Below, piece by piece: positions 8,426 to 13,163 of a stretch of 13,163 nucleotides of DNA (within the stretch, counting starts at the first letter, position 1; each line of letters begins with the position of its first letter). The stretch comes from an uncultured Flavobacteriales bacterium. Its GTDB lineage: Bacteria > Bacteroidota > Bacteroidia > Flavobacteriales > Crocinitomicaceae. The notes below the pieces were generated by a model that worked only from the letters and a program-made list of their open reading frames with translations, did no database searches and had not been told where the DNA came from. The translations under genes and the position numbers were made by a program. The stretch covers positions 1 to 13,163 of the forward strand of contig CAMLDR010000120.1 in NCBI GenBank assembly GCA_946478775.1, written 5' to 3'.

Positions 8426-8502
8426 ATCTAAGGACGGCTGACGATTTCAATAAGAACTGAAAAGCCAAGTGTCGAGTAATTGGGATTTTGTCCGCAGTAT
8501 CA

Positions 8503-8628
8503 TATTCAACTTCTTTCACTTCAGAACTTGTCCCGAAACTTCGAGATTGAATTTCTCTAGTTGTGGACGCAATTTCTTTCCTTGCAGATTGAATTTCTCT
8601 GGTTGTACATTGAATTTCTTTGAATGAA
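8503..8628 (-). repeat. Six 21-bp tandem repeats directly behind the pseudouridine synthase gene
   Basis: Four clear units begin at 8545, 8566, 8587 and 8608, and two diverged units at 8503 and 8524 keep the same 21-bp phase. Units at 8545 and 8587 agree at 19 of 21 bases. Read on the minus strand, in frame with the upstream gene but past its TAA, each unit gives seven residues of the type KEIQxTT / REIQSAR. The frame stays open for 71 codons to a TAG at 8423-8421 and has no ATG. It may be a decayed coding tail or simple non-coding satellite DNA. Confidence 0.6.
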
Positions 8629-8636
8629 GCATCTAA

Positions 8637-10322
8637 TTACGCAAACTCAGCGTCCACTTTAATCTTAACCGCTTCTTTGGTCACAGGATGTGTGAATTGA
8701 AGGAACTGCGCATGCAGGTGCAGTCTTGTTTCTTTGCTTCCATAAAGATCGTCGCCGATGATCGGTGCGTTCAATCCCAAAATATGTGCCGCGTGCACAC
8801 GCAGCTGATGCGTTCTTCCCGTAATCGGGTAGAAATAGATCAGGGTTTGGTTGTTTCTTCGCTCCACCACTTCCCACTTGGTTACGGCGCGTTTTCCGTG
8901 TTCGTAGCAAACCAACTGGCGCGGACGGTCATCCAAATCCACTCGCAAGGGTAAATCTATTGTCCCGGAATCTTCTTTTACCAGTCCGTCCAATAGTGCC
9001 ACATACCGTTTCTGCACATTTCGTTTGATGAACTGCTTCTGCAGGTGCATGTGCACTTTCTTCTCTTTTGCCAGCACCAGGATCCCGGAAGTGGACATAT
9101 CGAGCCGGTGAACGATCATTGGGCCGGTAGCTTCCGGGTATTTCTCCTTCATTCGCGTGTAGACGGAATCTGAAATTGTTTTCCCGGGTACGGAAAGGAA
9201 TTCTGCCGGTTTATTGACAATTACCAGGTGTTCATCTTCAAAAATAATTTCCAGCTCTTTGTTTTCTGCCGGATTTTGCAGCATGGGATTTTCATCGGTT
9301 TCAAGGCCTTCCAGCATATGTCCCAGGATCGGCTCGCATTTTCCCCTGCAAGCCGGATAAACCTGTTTGTGCACCCGCACTTCCGATTTAGGGGAAGCTC
9401 CCCACCAAAACTCACCCAGGCAAACCGGTTTCAGGCCGTGCTCAAATGCGTATTGAAGTAGTTTCGGTGCAGCACATTCTCCCGCACCTGCCGGAGGTTT
9501 GTGGTCGATTGTATTTTGGAAAATGCTTTGCAGGCTTCTTCTCTCCTTCCTGTAATTCAAAAAATAGTAGGAATCAAAAATTTCTCCCTGCAGCGCATTC
9601 GATTTATTTTTTCGCTTTTCACGAAGAGTTGTCAATTGATTTTCAAATCGTTCCACCACTTCACTTAAAGCCGCCAACTTTTTCTTATTTGAGTCGGTAA
9701 AGTCTTTCAAAAAGTATTGTTCGCGGATGGACTGCTTTCTCAAATCTTCCAAAAGCGCTTCCAATTCACTTTCACCCAACTGGGTTGAGCTTTCCCTTAG
9801 GTGCTTTCTTTCCGCTTTCGCTTCTTTTATTTCCTTTTTATATTTTTGAAGTTCTTCCTGGTAAGATTGAGTGGTACTCTCCAGTTCTCTTTTTGCACTC
9901 AGATAGCCTTCCTCTTTTTCCAGCCGCTCAATTTCAATCGTAACATCATTGATAACTAGTTCTTCTTTCACATAAAAGCCTTTGGAATCGAGCAAATCAA
10001 AAACAGGTGGCACGAAGTAATCAAATTCGTTTGAATCTGCCAGCTTCCCTGAGAATGCGGCCAAGAACCCCAATTCTTTTTGATCATTCTCTACCACCAG
10101 CACGCCAAACATTTTCCCGATAACCAGTCCTTCCTGTTCTTCCATCAAACCAAAATTGTGGGTCCATTCGGCTTGAGTTTTCAGGTAATCCTGAAGCTGA
10201 ACCATGGCCAAATGAGCTAACTCGTGCGGAGTGTAATAAAAAGGGAAGGTGAATTTTTCAGGCCGCGGAATGTGCGATACATTAGACTTGAAAGGAATGA
10301 ATTTGAAATTCTTTGCAGACAT
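8637..10322 (-). CDS. RluA-family RNA pseudouridine synthase with long N-terminal extension
   Basis: 561 residues, about twice a minimal RluA enzyme. The catalytic domain is C-terminal (about 355-561): IIFEDEHLVIVNKPAEFLSVPG, then HRLDMSTSG with catalytic D408, KRYVAL, and ITGRTHQLRVHAA at about 500-512. These enzymes convert specific uridines in rRNA or tRNA to pseudouridine. Residues 1-130 form an unrecognised domain, 130-245 a highly charged probable coiled coil, and about 276-340 a conserved-looking link (PPAGAGECAAPKLLQYAF, GEFWWG, YPACRGKCEPILGHML) with C283, C301, C325 and C329 that could hold a metal. I recall a long ~550-residue RluA-like subfamily with this layout in Bacteroidota and some gammaproteobacteria, so it is probably not a local fusion. 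The target RNA cannot be told. The promoter is unusually good. Confidence 0.92.
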   Translation of the reverse strand: MSAKNFKFIPFKSNVSHIPRPEKFTFPFYYTPHELAHLAMVQLQDYLKTQAEWTHNFGLMEEQEGLVIGKMFGVLVVENDQKELGFLAAFSGKLADSNEFDYFVPPVFDLLDSKGFYVKEELVINDVTIEIERLEKEEGYLSAKRELESTTQSYQEELQKYKKEIKEAKAERKHLRESSTQLGESELEALLEDLRKQSIREQYFLKDFTDSNKKKLAALSEVVERFENQLTTLREKRKNKSNALQGEIFDSYYFLNYRKERRSLQSIFQNTIDHKPPAGAGECAAPKLLQYAFEHGLKPVCLGEFWWGASPKSEVRVHKQVYPACRGKCEPILGHMLEGLETDENPMLQNPAENKELEIIFEDEHLVIVNKPAEFLSVPGKTISDSVYTRMKEKYPEATGPMIVHRLDMSTSGILVLAKEKKVHMHLQKQFIKRNVQKRYVALLDGLVKEDSGTIDLPLRVDLDDRPRQLVCYEHGKRAVTKWEVVERRNNQTLIYFYPITGRTHQLRVHAAHILGLNAPIIGDDLYGSKETRLHLHAQFLQFTHPVTKEAVKIKVDAEFA

Positions 10323-10339
10323 GTTTACTAAACTGAGGA

Positions 10340-10370
10340 CAAAAGTACCTTATATAAAGTAAAGTTCAAA
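10340..10370 (-). promoter_or_regulatory. Strong Bacteroidota promoter of the pseudouridine synthase gene
   Basis: On the minus strand TTTG (10370-10367), 19 bp, TACTTTTG (10347-10340) matches the consensus TTTG-N19-TAnnTTTG exactly. The -7 box ends 17 bp before the ATG. The -33 TTTG is supplied by the first unit of the adjacent 9-bp tandem repeat. Confidence 0.7.
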
Positions 10371-10415
10371 TGGTTCAAATGGTTCAAATGGTTCAAATGG
10401 TTCAAATGGTTCAAA
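10365..10415. repeat. 9-bp tandem repeat, 5.7 copies
   Basis: TTCAAATGG is repeated five times without error from 10365 to 10409, followed by the partial unit TTCAAA. The reverse strand reads CCATTTGAA, so each unit carries TTTG, the -33 motif of this phylum. Perfect short tandem arrays are prone to copy-number change by slippage. Confidence 0.9.
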
Positions 10416-10429
10416 AATTAAACTCTTTG

Positions 10430-10449
10430 ATTCCGATAGCTATCGGAAT
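10430..10449. terminator. 20-bp perfect palindrome, possible terminator of the iron-sulfur gene
   Basis: ATTCCGATAGCTATCGGAAT is its own reverse complement and lies 21 bp past the stop of the gene at 10471 on the minus strand. Flanking GTTCAAAAATT (10409-10419) and AACTTTTGAAC (10453-10463) can extend the pairing with one mismatch. A T-rich stretch follows only some 10 bp later, so termination is possible rather than certain. I remember the CCGATAGCTATCGG core as a widespread Bacteroidota repeat. Confidence 0.5.
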
Positions 10450-10470
10450 TTCAACTTTTGAACTCTCTTT

Positions 10471-10899
10471 TCAATCCGAGAAGTTGATCTGAACGTGTGT
10501 CCCGTCGCAATATGGCTTATTGGAAGAAGCTCCACAGCGGCAAAAGGCGGTGACTTTACTTTCCTTCAATTCTTCCGAACCATGGTGCTTTACGGTAATA
10601 TTTCCATAAACCAACAACGGCCCGTTTGGCAAAGTTTCCACGATATTTACCTGGCTCACTTCCTTTTCTTCGTTTTTCAAGCGGTAACTCAATGCTCCGC
10701 TGGGACATTTATCCACCTGGGTGATCATTTCAGCAGTTGTGCCACCGTCAATTTTCACCCATGGCTTGGTGCCCGGCTGAAAAACGTTTGGAAGTCCGGT
10801 AGTTTTTTTCCAGCAAATAGTGGAATGGATGCAACTTTCCGGCTTCCAAATGATGGTTACTTCTTCATTGGAATATTCCTTGACAATGGGTTCAGACAT
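10471..10899 (-). CDS. Small iron-sulfur protein: divergent Fer4_19 domain plus CDGSH domain
   Basis: 142 residues, cytoplasmic. The N-terminal part (about 8-75) carries C23, C29 and C65 in CIHSTIC and DKCPSGAL, the pattern of the divergent 4Fe-4S family Fer4_19 (as in E. coli YjdI). The C-terminal part (about 95-138) ends in CRCGASSNKPYCDGTH, the CDGSH signature, with the three-Cys one-His ligand set C120, C122, C131 and H135 for a 2Fe-2S cluster. Such proteins are thought to act in electron transfer or iron-sulfur and redox handling; the partner is unknown. The gene stands alone between prmC and the pseudouridine synthase gene, 95 bp downstream of prmC, with a plausible promoter of its own. 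Confidence 0.88.
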   Translation of the reverse strand: MSEPIVKEYSNEEVTIIWKPESCIHSTICWKKTTGLPNVFQPGTKPWVKIDGGTTAEMITQVDKCPSGALSYRLKNEEKEVSQVNIVETLPNGPLLVYGNITVKHHGSEELKESKVTAFCRCGASSNKPYCDGTHVQINFSD

Positions 10900-10909
10900 G
10901 GTACAGATT

Positions 10910-10937
10910 CAAAATTAAACAAGATTAAAGATACAAA
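10910..10937 (-). promoter_or_regulatory. Putative promoter of the iron-sulfur protein gene
   Basis: TAATTTTG (10917-10910, minus strand) is an exact -7 match ending 10 bp before the ATG. TTTG at 10937-10934 lies 16 bp upstream, shorter than the usual 19. Confidence 0.45.
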
Positions 10938-10994
10938 ACATTCGGTTATTTGGTATTCCATTGTGCCATCGCTAAAGCTACTGGCGACACGCGA

Positions 10995-11846
10995 TCAGCA
11001 TAAGCGTTGTGCTTTTAGCATCCGGTCTTTTCCCTGCAGGTCCTTTCGGATTTCAACATCCCCGAATCCAAGATCTTCAATCATTGTTTTGGTGTCCGGA
11101 GCAAAATCCTCGTGCAATTCGAAAAATAAATAACCTTTATCGCATAAATTTTCTGCAGCATATTGAGCAATAGAACGGTAAAATAAGAGTGGTTCTTCAT
11201 TCGGGACAAATAAAGCCAGGTCGGGTTCAAATGCCGTTACATTTTGATGCATCAGTTCTTTTTCCTTCCAAGGAATGTAGGGCGGATTTGAAATGATTAC
11301 ATCAACCTGTTCTTTGTTCGACGGTTCCAATGCATTGTCTGCCCTGAAGTCAACATCCAGGTTCAGATCTTTCGCATTTCCTTTGGCAATTTCAAGTGCT
11401 TCGGGTGAAATATCATATCCTTTGACCTGGAATTCCGGATTCCTGTTCTTTAGCGCCAGTGCAATACAACCTGAGCCGGTGCACCAGTCTTCCAGTTTTC
11501 CTTTTTTCAAATCCCCGATCGTCTCCTGAACCCAGGAAACCAATTCTTCTGTTTCGGGGCGCGGAATCAATACTCCCGATGCTACCTTTATTTTCAGGTC
11601 ATCGAAATAGGTAAAGCCTACGATGTATTGAAGCGGTTCACCGGTTTTGAGTCGATTACAAATCTGATCGAGTTCTTCCAACTGTACTGAAGAAAGGTAG
11701 ATTTCTTTTGAAACCAGCAAAACAGGTCGATTGAATCCAAAAATATCTTCCAGGACAAGCAACAGGATGTTCCGGGCTTCTCTTTCGGAATAAAGCCGCT
11801 TGAGATCGCTACTCCATAGTGCTGTAAGTTCTTTCAGATTCTGCAT
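10995..11846 (-). CDS. prmC: Peptide chain release factor N5-glutamine methyltransferase
   Basis: 283 residues, full length. PrmC methylates the glutamine of the GGQ motif in release factors RF1 and RF2 using S-adenosylmethionine, which speeds peptide release. Seen in sequence: an N-terminal helical domain (1-80) of the PrmC type with PLQYIVGFTYF at 71-81, then IPRPETEELV (94-103), the SAM-binding loop at 119-126 (EDWCTGSG, where WC replaces the more common LG), and the catalytic NPPY at 187-190. FFELHEDF is the usual family string near the C-terminus. It is divergent from the LysM gene, so it starts its own transcript. An exact -7 box lies 4 bp ahead of the ATG. Confidence 0.95.
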   Translation of the reverse strand: MQNLKELTALWSSDLKRLYSEREARNILLLVLEDIFGFNRPVLLVSKEIYLSSVQLEELDQICNRLKTGEPLQYIVGFTYFDDLKIKVASGVLIPRPETEELVSWVQETIGDLKKGKLEDWCTGSGCIALALKNRNPEFQVKGYDISPEALEIAKGNAKDLNLDVDFRADNALEPSNKEQVDVIISNPPYIPWKEKELMHQNVTAFEPDLALFVPNEEPLLFYRSIAQYAAENLCDKGYLFFELHEDFAPDTKTMIEDLGFGDVEIRKDLQGKDRMLKAQRLC

Positions 11847-11850
11847 AGAA

Positions 11851-11858
11851 CAAAGTTA
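11851..11858 (-). promoter_or_regulatory. Putative -7 promoter box of prmC
   Basis: TAACTTTG matches TAnnTTTG exactly and ends 4 bp ahead of the ATG at 11846, the same spacing as at the 5641 gene. No -33 TTG is visible at normal spacing. The transcript would be nearly leaderless. Confidence 0.5.
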
Positions 11859-11898
11859 GGAATATTCGTCATTGAATCTCTTGTTGCCATTTCGTGAT

Positions 11899-11929
11899 AT
11901 CATGATTCATGATTTCGTTATCTAACGAA
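11899..11929. repeat. Two adjacent short palindromes between prmC and the LysM gene
   Basis: ATCATGA-T-TCATGAT (11899-11913) is followed directly by TTCGTTA-TC-TAACGAA (11914-11929); both have perfect 7-bp arms. They lie 53 bp from the prmC start and about 100 bp before the LysM promoter, a place where a dimeric regulator could act on either gene. No known operator consensus is matched. Confidence 0.45.
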
Positions 11930-12030
11930 GAAAAATGGATTGTTTGGTTTTTTCAATCGGGTAAATCCTTCTAATGAACTGTGTATTCTTGTACTTTTAT
12001 CGATTAAATTGCATTTTTTAGCTGTCTTTT

Positions 12031-12061
12031 TTTGAAATTCCAATGTAACTTGTTAAATTTA
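12031..12061 (+). promoter_or_regulatory. Promoter of the LysM protein gene
   Basis: TTTG (12031-12034), 19 bp, TAAATTTA (12054-12061) fits TTTG-N19-TAnnTTTG except for the last base. It leaves a 29-bp A-rich leader before the GTG at 12091, with no Shine-Dalgarno sequence. Confidence 0.6.
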
Positions 12062-12090
12062 TGTGCGTTAAACCCAAGTAAAACAACAAA

Positions 12091-12981
12091 GTGACGAATC
12101 TCAAATTCATTTTTTTCGGTATTTTATTCATTGGCAGTCACACCTTATATGCACAATCTGATAACGATCCGGAAACTGAATTCCCGGACACCACGGTTGT
12201 TGCGGTAAAAAAAATCTTGCAGGTCCCTGAATTCCATAAATACGATCCGGATACGATCAAACTTGGAGAAAACGACCTGATCATCACGGATTCTTATACC
12301 GCAATGGGGCAACCTTATATTTACGATGCCCTGCATTCATTCCACCGCAGAAGAATGGACGGTTTCGGAGGTTTTTTAAACGACAAGATTAATGCCGGAT
12401 TAGCTGAAGTACGCAGCAATGGATTTAATTCCGATCTCAAGAAGTTATACATTCAAATTGACCCTTTAACGCTCACCGTTTACTGGAGTGCAGTAGTTGG
12501 CCCCAGTTTGGACGGAAGATGCTATATGAGTATCGACAGCCGTGGTTCTGCAGGAGGAGGATTACCGGCAGTTCAAAAACAATGTCCGCGTATGCACCGT
12601 TTGCATTCAAACCTGGTTCCGGTAAAACAATTAGAGTTTAATGATCATGTACTGCAATGTTATACCTGGGACGGGGCAAGATTGGATACCGTAACACACG
12701 CAATTAATATTCAACAGCATTTTTATAAGTATTACGATCCGCAGATTGGAAATACCGTCACACTGGCTGAAGTAGTGCAAAAAGAAGCTGAAATGGGTTC
12801 TGTATTGGTTGCTGCCAAACCGGCGGCTCCTGCCGTGCGTTATAAACGATATACGGTGAGATCGGGAGATACGCTTTCGCAGATAGCTCAAAAAAATCAC
12901 ACCACTGTTTCACGAATTGCAAAGGCGAATAATTTGCGTTCTTATATTATTCGGGTGGGGCAAGTTCTAAGAATTCCTTAA
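12091..12981 (+). CDS. Exported protein with C-terminal LysM domain
   Basis: 296 residues, starting with GTG: the frame has a stop (TAA at 12079-12081) just upstream, so no earlier start exists, and the GTG opens straight into a signal peptide (MTNLKFIFFGILFIGSHTLYA). The C-terminal 45 residues (about 252-296, YTVRSGDTLSQIAQKN to VGQVLRIP) are a complete LysM domain, which binds N-acetylglucosamine chains such as peptidoglycan, preceded by an Ala/Pro-rich linker (AAKPAAPAV). The domain of about 200 residues between (HRRRMDGFGGFLNDKI, YIQIDPLTLTVYWSAVVGPS, then CYMSIDSRGSAGGG) is not one I recognise; C144, C165 and C190 could form a disulfide. No catalytic motif of known cell-wall hydrolases is seen. 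It is probably a periplasmic or outer-membrane wall-binding protein and is transcribed alone. Confidence 0.85.
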   Translation: MTNLKFIFFGILFIGSHTLYAQSDNDPETEFPDTTVVAVKKILQVPEFHKYDPDTIKLGENDLIITDSYTAMGQPYIYDALHSFHRRRMDGFGGFLNDKINAGLAEVRSNGFNSDLKKLYIQIDPLTLTVYWSAVVGPSLDGRCYMSIDSRGSAGGGLPAVQKQCPRMHRLHSNLVPVKQLEFNDHVLQCYTWDGARLDTVTHAINIQQHFYKYYDPQIGNTVTLAEVVQKEAEMGSVLVAAKPAAPAVRYKRYTVRSGDTLSQIAQKNHTTVSRIAKANNLRSYIIRVGQVLRIP

Positions 12982-13163
12982 TTAATTACTAATTACGAAT
13001 GTCCAATTACTAATTATGGGTTTGTAGTTAGACGGTCTTTTTGCACGGAGAACGCTTACGTCTTAGCTTTGGCGCATTGCGCAGATATTAATTACTAATT
13101 ACGAATGCCCAATTACTAATTATGGGTTTGTAGTTAGACGGTCTTTTTGCACGGAGAACGCTT
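12981..13163. repeat. 106-bp tandem repeat, at least 1.7 copies, cut by window edge
   Basis: The block starting ATTAATTACTAATTACGAAT at 12981 recurs at 13087 and matches for the remaining 77 bp to the window end with a single difference (T at 13002, C at 13108). The unit therefore has a 106-bp period and may continue outside. Each unit contains the subrepeat AATTACTAATTA twice, then a more G+C-rich half with the small inverted repeat GCGCA-T-TGCGC (13070-13080). It begins at the stop codon of the LysM gene. I see no coding frame in it. Confidence 0.9.

Noticed and set aside
10495..11133. 212-codon forward frame antisense to the iron-sulfur gene and prmC
   Set aside because: It overlaps two well-supported genes on the other strand and shows no domain, only mirror codon bias.
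12061..12081. Six-codon micro-ORF (MCVKPK) ahead of the LysM gene
   Set aside because: Its ATG overlaps or precedes the expected transcription start given the -7 box at 12054-12061, so it is probably not transcribed.
12981..13163. Repeat array considered as CRISPR
   Set aside because: The whole 106-bp period is repeated including the part that would be spacer, the unit is far too long, and no cas gene is present.

Overview
The window looks like a chromosomal segment of a Bacteroidota bacterium, most likely Flavobacteriales. I see no plasmid, phage or insertion-sequence genes. The lineage evidence is: several starts preceded by the Bacteroidota -7 box TAnnTTTG (twice with a TTTG -33 box 19 bp upstream); almost no Shine-Dalgarno sequences; lipoproteins with the SCxE/CGSG type of N-terminus; a GldI-like FKBP lipoprotein beside a DHH phosphoesterase; and the dispersed palindrome ATTCCGATAGCTATCGGAAT, which I remember as common in this phylum. 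Assignment to a genus (a Fluviicola-like organism is my guess) is inference only.

Layout, left to right. 1-400 (-): N-terminal part of an exported M23 peptidase, cut by the window edge. 574-3013 (-): a tightly overlapping operon read DHH phosphoesterase (NrnA-like) -> GldI-like FKBP lipoprotein -> tandem-FKBP lipoprotein. 3061-3100: a perfect 40-bp palindrome that ends the next operon. 3119-5387 (-): dapA -> unknown lipoprotein -> small secreted unknown protein. 5388-5640: a divergent intergenic region with an 11-bp triple repeat and a second copy of the palindrome. 5641-5970 (+): a small unknown protein. 6094-8118 (-): ligA. 8140-8636: no convincing gene, but structured repeat-like DNA and six 21-bp repeats. 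8637-10322 (-): an RluA-type pseudouridine synthase with a long N-terminal extension, driven from a promoter whose -33 box lies in a 9-bp tandem repeat. 10471-10899 (-): a small double iron-sulfur protein (Fer4_19 plus CDGSH). 10995-11846 (-): prmC. 12091-12981 (+): an exported LysM protein. 12981 to the end: a 106-bp tandem repeat running off the window.

The genes are mostly housekeeping and envelope functions: lysine/peptidoglycan precursor synthesis (dapA), peptidoglycan-binding or -cleaving proteins at both ends (M23, LysM), envelope folding or gliding-type FKBP lipoproteins, nanoRNA/pAp turnover, DNA ligation, rRNA modification and release-factor methylation. I do not see an obvious new defence, mobile or biosynthetic system. 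The unusual content lies in the non-coding DNA. It includes a dispersed palindrome whose two copies differ by compensatory changes, a promoter embedded in a microsatellite-like array, in-phase 21-bp repeats directly behind the pseudouridine synthase gene, and the 106-bp tandem repeat at the right edge. Two conserved-looking but unrecognised exported proteins behind dapA are the best candidates for undescribed gene function.
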